Shown piece by piece: positions 23,032-36,430 of a stretch of DNA of 64,000 nucleotides. Numbering within the stretch: the first letter of the stretch is position 1; every line of letters begins with the position of its first letter. The translations under genes were made by a program, and so were the position numbers. Under the pieces are notes generated by a model, which worked only from the letters and a program-made list of their open reading frames with translations, was not told the DNA's origin and made no database searches. The DNA comes from Cycas panzhihuaensis (taxonomy: Eukaryota; Cycadophyta): assembly GCA_023213395.1 (NCBI GenBank), contig CM041465.1, forward strand, positions 248,503,741 to 248,567,740, read 5' to 3'.

Positions 23032-23359
23032 TGTTAAAAAACACCAAAGAGACATGATATATAATCATTTATATACACGATAGACACAAGATAAACAAGC
23101 ACATGAAGATAACATATTTGACATAGGAAACCCTTTTGGGAAAAGCCCACCACAGAAATATAATATTATATTTTTACAAATCTATCATAATATTACAATG
23201 GACTTGGATCCTTATTTATAGATTTATAAGTGTCTTAAATATTACATATGAGATTATATCTACTAGCCATATATTATATTACAATATTACATCATAAATA
23301 TTTAAATAATATTACCTCATTTACAATAGTTAGTAAGTGGATATAATACCACTCTAACA
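23032..23359 (-). repeat. 3' LTR of the minus-strand copia (328 bp)
   Basis: Starts TGTTAAAAAACACC and ends TCTAACA. It contains the aaaccct-ttt-ggga block typical of copia LTR R regions near 23130. On the minus strand, TATAAATAAGGATCC near 23205-23220 is a candidate TATA box. Confidence 0.9.
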
Positions 23360-23370
23360 TCCACCCTTAA
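23360..23370 (-). other. Polypurine tract (minus strand)
   Basis: tccacccttaa on the plus strand reads ttaagggtgga on the minus strand, next to the LTR end. Confidence 0.75.
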
Positions 23371-26300
23371 TATAAATGTAGGGTTTTGAAGTCTTCCTAG
23401 GGTTTGTCTAACATTTTATCCTTGTCGATAGATCTCCCTTCAAGGATAATCTCACTAAATCCCAAATTTACGTGAACCTTGATATAGTAATATTTAGTAA
23501 GAGCTTTGGTTAACACATCCTCAGGTTGATCTTCACTTAGACAAAACTTAACTTGCATCTTCTATGATTTGATCTACTATCAAATGTAATGGTGCTATGC
23601 CTGATATGTACATGATACTTTAGAAATGACTCTAATAGTCCTTGCAACCATACAACTTCTCTCGCACCAATACTTTGTCCATGGTACTTAGCCTTTTTCA
23701 TTGACTAATCTAAGAGGTTAAGTGACTTAAGCCATGTAAATCTCTTCTTCAAGTCTTTATTAAGGAATGTTGACCTTCTCATTCACTTGATGTGACTCTC
23801 AACTATATGTAGTTGCTACGTAAGGATTAATTAGATTAATAACATCATAGAGTTTGGTGTAAATATCTGTTCACAATTGATTCCTTCTTTTTATTTAAAA
23901 TTCTATATATAAAGTCTTATTAACTTGTAACTGATTAGTTCTTTGAGGGAGGTAAGGGAACTAAATCCCACATATCACTCCTTCAATATAGCTCTCCTTT
24001 GTGAATCTCCTTTTATTAGAATTGCTAGTGTCTACTACAAGTTTGACTAGCATGCTGACCCTTGTTCTTCAATTATCATCTAGATCTTCAATTGTTATAT
24101 TAGAGTCCTTAATGGTCCTTCTAGTCCATAATAGAATACAAGTTGTAATTTATACCTCTTCTTATAATGGCTCCTTATTAATATTCCCATTAGGTCCTAC
24201 TTTCATCTTAAATATAATGTTAGGTATACAAACCTCTATACCTATTAAACCATAACTCGAAAAGGGAAGGAATGAAGGATAAAACCTATTTTTAGACGAC
24301 ACTTTAGCATGGTACATCATTAACTTATCTAATTTAACATATAGACTAATCACAATGTTATTCCTCCTATAGATCACATAGTTTATAATCTTTGTTTCAA
24401 CCCCCACATAAATATATCTCAAACTCTTACGATCTTACTCCTGTAATCTTCATTTGAGATATGTACAATTAATGCACCCATATAGTCAATGGAAGTTTTC
24501 TCATTGGTCTAACATAATATATGGGTAATACCACAAATGGCTTTAGTAGAGGCCTTATTAAATACCTATGACAACAACTTCTACCAAAAATATAAGAAGT
24601 GAAATCTTACTATTTACCAAACACCTCCATATCTACATTATGGTATTATTCTTTCATCTGTGACACAATCTTATATGGGGTACACAGGATAAACAACTCC
24701 CATTTTATACCATGATCAAGGTAGAACTAATTTTACGACATTCTCATTATACACCTTTCCATTATCACTTTACTTTTATCACAAACTCACTATTGAATCT
24801 ACATTAAACTTATTCAGATATGCGTAAATGTTGAACCAACTTCCAATAGGCTATATATCCCATACTACCGTTTGTTTAACCACCCAAAGTATAATGTTCC
24901 ACCATGAATTGATAACTACTTATACAAATAGGCCAATAAACAACAATTTTGAACCACTTCACTCACACATCTGATGTAAAAAAATTGATTTATAATACCA
25001 CTATATAATAAATCACATCTTTTAATAATATATAATGATCAATACCATTGTTTACTCATCTTGTTGCTTAGTATCTCTATAAAATATGCCTTGATATCAA
25101 TCAATGAACATATACTAACATTGATATCTTGCCCATTAAGCATGCCCTTTTATTAATCAATGAAAATCCATTGACATCAATACCATGCCCAACCAGCTCT
25201 CTCATGTAATCACCATATTTCTTATACTGAACAATATGAAAAAAAGGAAGGCACTTATATATTCTGCCATTTAAATATTTCAAAGGTAAGTAATATATAT
25301 TATGACCTTTATAGTCATCCAATATGCCACCCTTATCACGTTCATATTGCTACCATATCAATGCATTATCCATGCTACTTTATTCAAGGCATAAACAATA
25401 AACTCCCACTTTCATAAAATGTTGCATCATCATCAAGAGAAAACAAAGGCGAGAGAATGGCGATCAAATGACTACTTAATATATTAACAAATTAATCAAT
25501 ACATCAAAGGCCCCAACTGATATATCAAATTCCATCATCCTTAATTCATAAAAGTCATTTAATTAAAGGCAAATAGAAACATCTTAATACAACTTCAAAA
25601 AATGGGCACTTAAAATCTTAATAAAAGGTGATCCAAATATTGACTTTGGTAACATAAAGTAATAAAAAAATGAATGATGGGGTGATTTTGTAAATATATT
25701 ATAAGTGACTTTATTTATCAAATGGAAATCAAATACTTTCAAAGATTACCTTATAGATTTTAGCCATAAATATTATGATGAACTTGTATATTGTTCCCGC
25801 AGTGAATAATATCTATGAATCTCTACTAAGATAGGCGAATCCACTTTAACGAGTGTTTCTTCCTATGTTTGGCTGCAATCTTCCATGGTTTTATAGACTT
25901 TGATGGTGACTTCATAACTATTAAAACAAATGATGCAAATGCAAGGGAAAAACTTTCTATTCAGCTGTAAATATTATAGCTCTTAATATATTCCTTTGCA
26001 TCTTTGATTTGGCTTGTAAACTTTCAACGATCATCTCTACAACTACTGTGTAATGCGACTTCTTATAAATACAATAAATTCAATGATTTCTCCTACAGAC
26101 TCTACATAAACTGCAATCTCTCACAATGGTGACAAACCCAATATAATAACATAAACAACTATGTATATAACTACATGTAAATACTACAACTTGATCTATG
26201 TATGGCAATTTCAATCTTCAATGATACCTTTCTCTAATGTCATTTGTAATCATTATAACTCTTAACCAATCTACATTTCTCTACATATACAAAGGTGTCA

Positions 26301-26988
26301 CTCTGATGTTTAATAGGTCCAACTACTGTGGGTGTCTCTCTAGTATGATTTCAGACTATGATCATATAACAATCAAACATCTCTCCCATTGGCCAACTCT
26401 GTACATATCCTCTCTTCTATCGTCTACTATAGAAAACACAACATTCTCTAAATTCTCTTCTCAAACTATGGTGATCAACCTCTCCACCCAACTGGCAGCT
26501 AACTATGATTCACCTAAGAGATCTCCTCGCAATAGCCACAACTCCTTCGATCTAGGTAATGGATGCCTTAACTTTAAGACACATTATTGTAACATCCATG
26601 ATCTGAGGTTGTGATGTTATCACACTATCAACAACATAAATAAATAGATCAGACACCTTCCATAAGTTCAAAATAGACATCAACAACTAGGAATTAAGTA
26701 ACCAAGGATTATAAATTTAGAGATAGGGGTACCAATATTCACTTTACATCTAGACACTTGCACAAAATAAAATAACACTGTTCACTCCTATGCATAGCTC
26801 CAAAGACCAATGAATCCCTATAAAATAGATTACTAAAGGTATCAAAATTTGTACATGATTATTACACCTTCATGATTGCTCTTTTAGTTGTTGGATAAGG
26901 TGATCCTCAAGGGGTGAGCTAGTACTACCTAGCAAACAATGATTAGAACAATTTGCCCAACATTCACCTACTTATGTATGACCATCTA
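23371..26988 (-). pseudogene. Degraded copia gag-pol
   Basis: Minus-strand translation shows the RNase H end near 23470-23560 (CLSEDQPEDVLTKAL, matching the family's EDQ-x-AD-x-TKAL ending). An integrase C-terminal block lies in the open stretch 24422-24162 (YIYVGVETK, then NNIVISLYVKLDK), resembling the GY-x-DP-x-VVISRDV segment. RT and gag are too decayed to delimit, and the catalytic motifs could not be located. Plus-strand open frames here, including the 125-codon one at 26237-26614, have no domain and are antisense. Confidence 0.7.
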
Positions 26989-26999
26989 CCTTGATACCA
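26989..26999 (-). other. Primer-binding site (minus strand)
   Basis: ccttgatacca reads TGGTATCAAGG on the minus strand and abuts the LTR at 27000. It is the initiator-tRNA-Met type with one or two changes. Confidence 0.75.
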
Positions 27000-27325
27000 T
27001 ATTAGAAAACACCAAACAAATAGGTTACATAATCATTTATGTACATAATAGACACAAAATAAATAAGCATGATGACAACAAATTTGACATGAAAACCCTT
27101 TTTGGGAAACACCCACTACAGAAATAGAATATTATATTTTTATAAGTTTGTTGTAATATTACAATAGACTTGGATCCTTATTTATAGATCCATAAGTGCC
27201 TCAAATATTACATATGAGATTACATCTGTTGGCCCAGTATTATATCACAATATTATATTATAAATATTCACATAATATTATCTTATTTACATTAGTTAAA
27301 AAGTGGATATAATACCACGCTAACA
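27000..27325 (-). repeat. 5' LTR of the minus-strand copia (326 bp)
   Basis: Begins TATTAGAAAACACC (TG decayed to TA) and ends GCTAACA. It aligns with 23032-23359 and is followed by ccttc. Confidence 0.9.
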
Positions 27326-27330
27326 CCTTC

Positions 27331-28649
27331 ATAGGTGTAAAATTTCTTGTTTCTTCTTAGCTTTATAATTTATTAGATAAGAGTAATATGAGATGAAATC
27401 TTGAAGGCTCTTCATAAAAAAATCATAATTAGTATCTTCTTAGAATCTACTTAAGGGTATACATGATAGTCAAATTGGCTAGGTACTAAAGTCTCATAAG
27501 ATGCCATAAGATGAGGCAAAAAGCTGTACATATATAGTAAATCTCACAATTTTATTTAAGATGATTATGAGGAGGTAAAAGAAAGATATTATGAGAATCA
27601 AAGATATAAGACCCAATAATGAGATGGAGGAGTTATGTGGGATGGCTAAATGAAACTCACCTATAAGAACTTAAGGCACAAGTCTTAAAGGAGAGACCCT
27701 CCATCTCAGAGAAGTAATAAAGAGATGCCCTATAAGGTTCAAATATAGAAACTACTTAATGGATCTTTATGAGGGAGTCAAGACTATTTATAAAATGTTA
27801 ATCTCACAAGATCCTAGGTAATAATTCACTAAGAATGTGGGTCAGTTATGTCATTGGTATAACAGAGTTTAATCTCATCCAATCCAAATTCATCATATGT
27901 AGGATTAATAATTGTGGGGTATATAAAACTTAAATTTTTATCCCAAATCAAGTTGAAGTTTAAATTTTCCCCAAAAGTTTATTTTTTACATCTTGCATCT
28001 ATATAAGTTACTTGTATTCCTATGACTACTTGGAAATTGACATGAAAATAAGTTTTGCTGAGAGCTTCCAAGGATTTTTCCTTGTAAATAATGCATCATA
28101 AAGGCCATTATAGACATTAGGAATACCACCAAGATCAAGTATGAAGATTTACATCATAAAAAAGTACATAATGTAAACTATGGGCATTGGGCCTGGTTCT
28201 AATTAAGATATCCCTTAAAGTGCTTCCTTACCCTATGATTTATTTTTAATATATAGAAAGATTCGATGAATAGAAATGTTCATGTATAGGTTAGACAACA
28301 AAATCATTTGTAACCTTTCTATGTAGAAAATTTGAAGGATATTTAACCTTACACAACCAAATGCAAATTTCAATTATACACAAATTGAGATAGCAATATA
28401 AAAGGATAAATAGCTTATGGAAGTTATATATGATTGAATGTCAAATAAACTAAATAAATTACCAAGTGGTCATATACCATTAGATAGAAATTGGACCCAA
28501 AAACTAAAATATGGGTTCTATTAGTATCTAAGGTGATGGGAAAGTATGATACTAAGAAGATGAAAAAAAATAACAACATATATCATTTATTATATTAAAA
28601 AAATGAAGGTGATTTATTATTATTATGTGAATATTAGTGTATTATCTCA
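27331..28649 (+). other. Left part of element X, weakly coding
   Basis: Plus-strand translation has stretches with coherent composition, for example a charged helix around 27610-27800, but no named domain. This is the beginning of the large element X that continues through 50350. No LTR for it was located. Confidence 0.35.
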
Positions 28650-29635
28650 CCACAACACCAAGATGTCAAGAAAGGAGATAGATTTTATATGGTTGCATAT
28701 CTTCTTTATGCAACATTTAAACTATTCATCTTGGAATGTCATTTTAAATACAAAAAATGAATAAAGAGGTCAACATTCCTAAATCATTATGTTACCATAA
28801 GGTATGGAATATTAAGTAGCCTTATTTTTACCATGACGTCATAGATAACTTTTTGTTTATTATTAAGAGAACATTAGGCTAGCTTGAATCAATAAGTGAT
28901 CGAGGTTCATTAGTGGTTGAATGGGATTAATGGAGAATGAAATGGTGACTTTTATTTATTTTTAAAAGATTATACTATCTGGGTGAATGGAATTTTTAGA
29001 TTTACATTTCACTTACCTAAGTGTTTATAGAATAGAATGTATTTCTCAAATATTTGGAGGCAACTTTTCATAGTTAGGGGCTAATTGAATATGAAACATA
29101 AAAATGCCCCTTTCCAAAAACTACCTAGGAAGTTTGGATATTGGTAGATGAATAGATGGTCATCGGTGGATCATTTTGCTTCATAATGTAGACTTCATAA
29201 ACTCTAAAGGACTAGGGAGAGATATTATGACCCATATGGGGTTATAAAGATATGCTTAGTCTCACATGGGATGTCTTAACCAGCACATCAACTAAATGGT
29301 AATAAGTTAGCTCAAAACTCTAAAGTTGATGATCAAATCTATGGGATGGAATTCAAACCTCCTAGCTTATCCTCCAACTGACCTGGTTCTATAAGTGTGG
29401 AGGAAATTAGACTAGGATGGGTGTCACTTGAAGTAAGAATAAGTAACTTGAGTAGAGTCTCATAATCTATTTAAACTCAACTTGCATAAATAAAGGAGAG
29501 TACAACCATATTAACTTCTCGTATTCTATCACCTTCCTACTGCATTATTAAGAAATGTGGTGATGACACCTCTCCCTCTCCATCTTTAAAATAAGTGAGA
29601 TTGTTATAGAAAATAACCCAGCCAAGAAGTCTCAA

Positions 29636-29857
29636 ATGAAGTTGAAGTTTATCCAATGTTTAGATACAATAGCTAATAATTTTATTCCTATATATATCCT
29701 CACCCCTATTCCAAAGGGGGAAGTAGTTAAGTCCATCGAAGATTTACTTATCATCATAATAGTGGAGGGGGAGCACCTAAGTTTGACTCAACAATGTAGT
29801 ACATCTAATAGAAATAATCACTTAATAGAAGGATTCAAGTTGGATTTGGGAAAATAA
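29636..29857 (+). pseudogene. Fragment of the uncharacterised ORF of X (copy A)
   Basis: A 73-codon open stretch starts MKLKFIQCLD and includes NFIPIYIL and IPKGEVV; it matches the paralogue at 37962-38183 at most positions. Coding sense probably continues on both sides but is cut by stops: downstream (29860-30050) it reads IPKTKLEPRGNPIYIRF. The function is unknown. No domain is recognised. Confidence 0.5.
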
Positions 29858-30108
29858 ACTCCTGAAGACTTTCTTCTTGTTAAAGTAGAAACTTATAATG
29901 TGTTGATATAAGAGATCCCTAAAACAAAACTAGAACCTAGAGGAAATCCAATATATATTAGATTCATAGGTTAGGCAACAATGGGAATTGAGAGCTTATG
30001 AAGAAGTTTTAATATAGCTTGTAGATATAAGGATTCCTAAAGTTAAGTTTTATGAATAAGAAGATTAAAAGTGAAGTATATATTAAATTAAAATTAAAGG
30101 CAAAGGTG

Positions 30109-30121
30109 AGATTAAGAGGTT
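30109..30121 (+). repeat. Target-site duplication of LINE1 (left)
   Basis: agattaagaggtt is repeated exactly at 36418-36430, right after the poly(A). The paralogous copy at about 38432-38445 shows the same site without an insertion. Confidence 0.95.
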
Positions 30122-30802
30122 GGAAGGTGAACTTAACAACGGAACTGCAAGGCGAACGATGAACGACGATTGTGCTTAGGGTTTACTAGGTGAACTGTGA
30201 ACGACCAGTGGGCAGGGGCAGCTTTGGGGATGGATCTGGCATCCTCCAAGTTGAGATGGGTATTAAGATGTTTAGATTTTTTTGTATCTAAGGCAGACCC
30301 AGGTTATTATAGCCTTCAACATCGATCCATGGATTGTGAAGAGACCTTCTGTCGTCTCTCAGAAGAACTCAGACTACCAAAGCAATGACCCCCTCAGCTT
30401 ACAGAACTAGAGTGATCCTAAAGGAGATGCATTTTAGAATCAATGGGGAGTTTCATATGGCTAGGTTCTCCATCTGGGAGCCATCCACCCCTAGATCTAC
30501 AAAGAGATGATTCTCTCTCAAAGATCCAGAGAAAAAGAATAAAGAACAACTTTCTCCTAGCTCTGGTCATTAAATCGATTGGAACGAAGATGGTTTTGAC
30601 GACAGGAGTTGGGTTTGCTGGGTGCTCCATGCTTCTAGAGAGGGTACTAGACCAAGTTTTGTCAAATCTGTAGATAAGCGAGTTGAGAGGATCTGGGTGC
30701 AGGAGCAAAAAGAAAAAATCAGGCTTCAAAAGATGTAGGTTAGTGGTTCTAACAGCGGCCAAACTGGTGAGACCCATTAATTTAAATGAATATATTTAAA
30801 TC
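30122..30802 (+). other. LINE1 5' UTR
   Basis: About 680 bp, richer in G+C than the flanks, probably holding the internal promoter. Two overlapping open stretches (30443-30673 plus, 30777-30418 minus) have no domains and are unlikely to be genes. Confidence 0.55.
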
Positions 30803-32064
30803 ATGGAGGAACCTATGAAGGAACCACCCCAATCTCAGACTGTTCAGTCCTACCAGACCCATTTTCTTAACAGAAAGTCATATTTAGAAGCTTTAAGCAA
30901 CCCTGAAGATGAAACGTTTGAGATAAACCCTATTTTAAAAAATGATAAGTTCAAAATTTTAGTTCCTAAGAAGCTATCAGACAAGATAGAAAATTATTAG
31001 GAAAATAGCCTTGTTGGGCACTTTTTAGGCCCTAGGCCAGGAGTTGATCCCATTAGGAAGTGGGTTAATGAGTGATGGAAGCTAAAAGGATAAATTGAGG
31101 TTATCGCACTCCCCAAAGGTTGCATTCTTTTCAAGTTCACCTGCCATGAGGATATGGTTAATATTCTTCTAAAATCCCCTTAGATGATGGGGAGGAAGGC
31201 ACTTTTGTTAGAGAAATGGCATCCAGACTTTGATTTGGCAGAGGGGTCCATAAAGTAAATCCCCTTATGGATTCATCTCTTGGGCCTCCCTCTCCAAGCT
31301 TGGGATATTGATGTTACAAAAAGGATACTAAAGATTATTGGGCCCCTTTTGGTAGTGGACTCTGCAATGAAGAATAAGAGCAGATTAGTGAACTATAGAT
31401 GGATGTGGTTAGAGTAAAGAAAAAAGACTGGAGTATGAGATGGAAAATGTGAAGTGTTTAAAATGTAAATGTCTGCGTCATTTCCCCTCTAACTACCCTG
31501 GGATTCTAAAGCTAAGCTGATCCAACCTACCTGAAGAGGAGGGCAAGGTAGATAAAGGTCACAAGGAGCCTGACAGCCTCGTAGAGCCAGTAAGGCATGT
31601 TGAATTACAAAACAATGAGGGATAGGAGTTAGAGCCTCCAAAGGAAGGGCAGGGAACATCCCAAACTGAAGGGGGGGCATGTTTCAATATGGATGAAGAA
31701 GATTCCCTTTATGGAGATGGGAAGGATGAAATAAGGACTCCCCTAAACCCTATCTAGCTCCAAATTGCACTTATGCACCATGGGGGTGATACGAACGAAG
31801 GGGCTACTAGTGCAGAGAAGAAGGCGGAGAAGGTTTGGAGGGCCAGAGATCTTGGGCCCAATGATGAGGACCCAGCAATAGCCAGGGGTCTAGATTTTGG
31901 CAGTGAGAAGAGGCTCAGTAGGCCATCAACAAAAGCTATAAGGGAGAGAGAGGCAGTGATCTAGATTGATCAGGGGACACAACGCACCCTAAAGGATGGG
32001 GCCCCAACTCTAGGACCCAAGACCAGAAGCAAGAAATGAGGGACCCAAAAGGGGGGCTACAATC
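30803..32064 (+). pseudogene. LINE1 ORF1 (DUF4283-like, zinc knuckle)
   Basis: ATG at 30803 starts MEEPMKEPPQSQ. A DUF4283-like module follows at about 31005-31400: SLVGHFLGPRPG, then IPLWIHLLGLPLQAW, the usual signature of plant LINE gag proteins. A C-x2-C-x4-H zinc knuckle lies near 31450-31500 (KCLKCKCLRHF), with the last Cys changed to Tyr. The C-terminal part (31690-32040) is acidic and basic by turns. Stops at 30998, 31072 and later positions break it. The protein would bind LINE RNA. Length and order fit plant L1 ORF1; it ends next to the ORF2 start. Confidence 0.85.
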
Positions 32065-35000
32065 ATGAAGCTGGCCTCTTGGAATACACGTGGTATAAAT
32101 GCCCCATCAAAAATATAGAATGATCAAAGACCTGATGGGCTAGATGAAACTAGACATCTTGTTGATTTAAGAGATGAAACTGGTAGTTGAAAATAAAGGG
32201 ATTATTAAGAATAAGATTTGGGAAGGGGCTGATTGGATTACCTTGGAAGGGGTTAGAGGATCTAAGGGGCTAGCCAGCATGTGGAACCCCAAGTCTTGGT
32301 AAGGTGAGATCTTTATTATTGAGGAGCATTTTATATCTAGTTGCATGACAAGCAAGAATTCCAACCGAAAATGGTTGGTTACTAATGTGTATGCTCCCCT
32401 TACGCACGATGGAAGGAAGCGTCTCTGGAGCAGGCTTCTAGAGGCCCATGCAAACTGGTCTGGACTATGGGTAATAACAGAGGACTTTAATACGAACCTT
32501 TCTCCTAAAGAGAAGAAAGGGGGGCAAATTGAATGGACAAAAAACATGGAAGACTTGGGGGACTTTATGCAGAAGGGTGGGTTAATGGATATCCCCTTAC
32601 GGGGCCACAAGTTCACTTGGTCCAACAAAATACTAGGTTTTCACCATATCCAAGTCAGGCTAGACAGAGTCTTAGTTAATTATGACTAGTCTAGCCAACA
32701 TAGCAACATTAGGTTGGAAGCCTTACCCAGGACAGTATCTGATCACACTCCATTGGTGTTGGAATTCGATGAAAATAGAGGTTGTGTAAATGCTCCCTTC
32801 TGATTTGAGCTTATGTGGACAAGAGACCCCAGTCTCTACGGACTGATAACTAAGTGGTGGAAGATTCCAATGTTTGGATGTGCAATGTGGAGATTCTCAC
32901 AAAAATTAAACTAAGTGAAATGTCAGATCAAAGTTTGGAACAAAAACTCCTATAGAGATATTTTTGCTAGGAAGGCTTAGATTCTAGAGGAGTTAAATGC
33001 CCTTGAGGGAAAAATATAGGGGCAAGGTCTCACCCTTAATCTAGACCAGGATGAAAGAGGCCTTTTGTGTGTTCTAGATGAAGTTTTGACTAAGGAGGAA
33101 ATCTTTTGGAAATAGAAGTCTAGGGCCTTGTGGTTGGCCGAGGGGGACAGAAACACAAATTTTTTTCATATGACAATGGTTAAACATAGAGCCTGTAATC
33201 ATATCAAAGCTTTAATAAATGAGTGGGGGGAGGAAATTCTAGATCTAGAAAGTATCAAAGATACTACAATGGATTACTTCTTGGAATTATATAAGGAGCC
33301 AGGATGTACAGATGAGGCAATTAGAAGGAAGATTCTCGAGGCTATACCAATAAAGGTAAATGAAGCTATGAACAGAGCTCTAGAGCCCCCTTTCTCTTAA
33401 GAAGGGGTGAGGAAAGTTATTTTTGGGATGAAGAGGGAGAAAGCTCCTAGACCTAATGGCTTTCCTCCATGCTTCTATCAGGAATATTAGGAGATAATAA
33501 AGGATGACCTTCTAGAAGATGTAAAGGAATTTTATATGAATGGTAAAATCCATAGCGAATGGAAAGCAACATTCCTAGTTCTAATCCCAAAGAAAGGTGA
33601 CGCTAAGAGGATGGAAGATTTTAGGCCCATTAGCTTATGTAATGTAAAATACAAAATTCTAGCCAAAGTCTTAGTGAACAGGCTCAAAGAATATTTCCCC
33701 TTAATTATAGGTCTGAACCAGGATGGGTTCATGAAGGGAAGACAAATTCTGGATGGTATCATTGTGGTTCATGAAACGATCCATTCAATCTCCTAGAGGA
33801 AGGATCCTAGGATGGTTGTCAAGATAGACCTCTCAAAAGCCTATGATAGGGTATCATGGGGTTGTTTGTTGGATTGTATCAGTGCATTTGGGTTTGGGAA
33901 TTACTAGAGAGTCTAGATTGAGAGTTACATATCGAGGCCTATATTTTTTGTGATTATAAATGGATCCTCCTCTGCCTTTTTTTTAGGCTATAGAGGCCTA
34001 AGACAAGGGGATCCGCTGGCTCCCAACTTGTTTATTATAATGGCAGAGATCTTAGGTAGGTCTATGGAGGAAGTTAGGGTTTCTAAGAGGATTGTGGGTC
34101 TTAGGCCCACATCGGGTGTGGATAATATTATGCATCGCCATTTTGTGGATGACAATATACTGCTTAGGAAGGTCACGATAAAAGAAGCTAGGGTAATAAA
34201 GGCTCAGTTGGAAAGATTTGAAATAACAACGAATCAAAAAATAAACCTAGGGAAAAGTAACATCTTTTTCTTGAACGCCACAGAAAGAACAAAGAGAGTT
34301 ATATGCAGGATTCTGGAGATGTCACCTAAGGAGTTGTCCACTCTTTATCTTGGAATGCCCCCTTTTTAAGGCAGAATGGAGAAGGACCTTTGGAACCTGA
34401 TCATCAATAAGGTCCAAAGGAAGCTAACTAGCTAGAAAGGGGCTCTGCTGAGCCAGGTTGGGAAATTACAACTTCTGGTTTCTTCATTACAGAGTATCCC
34501 GGCATACATGATGTCTTTATTTAGGTGTCCTAGGAGGGTTAAGTGTGCTCTTAAGTCTATCCAAAAGAGGTTTCTGTGGTCAGGGTTTGAGGATAAGGCG
34601 AGAGTCCATCTAGTGTCTTGGGACAAAGTGTGCCCCCCTAAATGGGCGGGAGGCTTGAATGTTAAGGATATATCAAGTTTTAACAGTGCTATGATCGCCA
34701 AACTTAGTTGGAGCCTTGCTGTCATGGAGGAGAAGGCATGGTGTAAGATGATTTCTCATAAATACCTTAGGGGTAAGTAATTCCTAAAGGATAATACACC
34801 TAGGTCCCAAGGATCAGCCATATGGAGGAGCTTAGTATCTGTGAGAAAAATGTTAATGACTGGGGCCTAGTGGAGTTTGGGAGATGGTAAAGTGACATAC
34901 TTCTGGGAGGATACCTAACACGGTAATAGGCAACGGATAGATGGCCTATGTTTGCTTCCTTACAACTTATGTGCTAGAGTAGGTATAACAAAAAGGTTAA

Positions 35001-36262
35001 GGATTATTAGGAATTAGGGGGGTGAGAGAAGAAATGGAACAATTTTGAAGAAGTCTCCCAGGATATAGGGGATGAGCAACAAGTTATAGAGCTAAGGAAA
35101 GAGATGGAAAGCATATACATTCCTAGATTTCTAAGAAAAGATACCTTGGTTTGGCCAGGGCCCTCCTCAGGGAGATATACAGTAAGATCCAGGTACCTCT
35201 CCCTATTGGGGGTAAAAGGTATCATGAAACATAAGCTATTAGGAAGTGTGTGGAAGCTAGGGCTTATCCCTAAAATTGCTATTTTTTTGTGGCTCTGTCT
35301 TAAGAATAAGATTCTTACCTTGAAAAATCTCAGGAAGAGGGGATTCTAGCTAGCAAGCAGATGTGTTATCTACTTCAAGAATGAAGAGTCCTTGGATCAT
35401 ATATTCTTGCATTGTTCCTCTGCAAGAGAGGTGTGGGATAAGCTTTGGGGATCATTTAAAGTCTCCTGGGCTATCCCTGAGATGGTCAAGGACCTGACTG
35501 TGGCTTGGGTTTGCCTTTTCAAATGTAGGATGCTCTAGTCCTTGTGGCTAACATCCCTCTCCACTCTTGTGTAGAACTTATGGAAAGAAAGGAACATGCA
35601 CATCTTTTAGGATAAGAGAATGTTTGAGTCTAGCTTGTTTGGGATCATTGCAACATCCCTGAAAGAAACCTCAAGGGCAAAAGAAGAATATGCTATTACC
35701 TATGATGATAGGATAATTCTAGCCAGGTGGGGCTTTAGAGATATCATGCCTAAGCCAAAGGAGGTTAGACATGAGGGTTGGGACCTACCACTGTAGGACT
35801 GGTTAAAGATAAACTTCGACAGTGCATCAAAAGGAAACCCCAGAGAGGCCAGGGGAGGTGGTGTCTGTAGGGATGGGAGAGGAAAGGCTCCATGGGCCTT
35901 TGCTGAGTATTATGGTATACAGACCAATCATGAGGTAGAGTTGAGAGCCATGCATAGAGCGGTAGACTTGGTTACTAGAGCTGGAGGTCTGAACGTAATA
36001 GTGGAAGGAGACTCCCTGAACACAATTAAGTTCATAAAGGGGGAAGTAGAGACAGATTAAATGCATTGTGCCATGATTAAGGACATGAGGGAGATGCTCG
36101 ATAGGATCGAAGAAGTCTAGGTTATCCACACATATAGAGAAGGGAATAGGGTGGATAATAATTTAACTAATTTGAGGGTCCAACACAAAAGGAATAAGAG
36201 TTGGAACAATGACTTACTTGAAGAGATAATGGGTCTGGTTTGTAAGGACTTGGGGTGTTCCT
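32065..36262 (+). pseudogene. LINE1 ORF2: endonuclease, reverse transcriptase, RNase H
   Basis: Opens MKLASWNTRGIN, then shifts frame near 32100. APE-type endonuclease motifs remain: SWNTRGIN, EMK after an in-frame TAA, VTNVYAP, EDFNT (family GDFN, Gly to Glu), RLDRVLVN, SDHTPL near 32740. RT: RPISLCN near 33625, IDLSKAYDRVSW near 33825-33858, GLRQGDPLAP near 33990, HFVDDNILL near 34140, so the catalytic Asp residues persist. A zf-RVT block lies at 35340-35430 with one Cys to Tyr. A plant-type RNase H follows at 35810-36180 (INFDSASKGNP, EVELRAMHRA, VEGDSLNTIK), its last Asp replaced in NRVDNNL. The frame changes again between 34780 and 35104. Confidence 0.93.
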
Positions 36263-36303
36263 AGAGTTAGTTTGTTATAAATGTCTGGTTTGTATAAAAG
36301 CTA

Positions 36304-36324
36304 GGTCGTGGGCTTGTCACGACC
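36304..36324 (+). other. LINE1 3' stem-loop
   Basis: GGTCGTG (36304-36310), loop GGCTTGT, CACGACC (36318-36324): a perfect 7-bp stem about 80 nt before the poly(A). The truncated LINE at 42452-42472 has the same loop and a stem with two compensatory pair changes. Plant L1 reverse transcriptases are known to use a conserved 3' hairpin. Confidence 0.75.
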
Positions 36325-36417
36325 GATTTGAGTAGCTATTTTGGCAGACTTTATATAGGGGTTGGGGTCCCCTTCTAATCCCTATATTTATTTACACCAT
36401 ATCAAAAAAAAAAAAAA

Positions 36418-36430
36418 AGATTAAGAGGTT
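36418..36430 (+). repeat. Target-site duplication of LINE1 (right)
   Basis: agattaagaggtt, identical to 30109-30121; its first A merges with the poly(A) tail. Confidence 0.95.

Larger units (their letters stand above)
23032..27325 (-). mobile_element. Minus-strand Ty1-copia element, 4294 bp
   Basis: LTRs at 23032-23359 and 27000-27325 align along their length. The target duplication ccttc is perfect (23027-23031 and 27326-27330). The primer-binding site lies next to the right LTR and the polypurine tract next to the left LTR, both in minus orientation. The internal region is about 3.6 kb, shorter than an intact copia (about 4-4.5 kb), so internal deletions are likely. Confidence 0.93.
30122..36417 (+). 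mobile_element. Full-length plant L1-type LINE (LINE1), about 6.3 kb
   Basis: A 13-bp target duplication and a 3' poly(A) of about 15 nt (36404-36417) bound it. It has a 5' UTR with more CpG than its surroundings, ORF1 (30803-~32060) and ORF2 (32065-~36262). It is less decayed than the LTR elements around it. It is the only LINE in the window that retains its 5' end. Confidence 0.95.

Noticed and set aside
26237-26614. 125-codon open frame on the plus strand
   Set aside because: It lies antisense inside a minus-strand copia element that has LTRs and a target duplication, and its translation shows no domain.
23032-27325. Possible solo LTR pair unrelated to each other
   Set aside because: The two LTRs share a perfect 5-bp target duplication and have primer site and polypurine tract in the right places, so they belong to one element.
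30418-30777. Overlapping open frames on both strands at the LINE1 start
   Set aside because: They lie in the LINE 5' UTR ahead of the ORF1 start at 30803 and show no recognisable protein.
32167-32628. 153-codon minus-strand open frame
   Set aside because: Antisense of the LINE1 endonuclease, which has clear family motifs.
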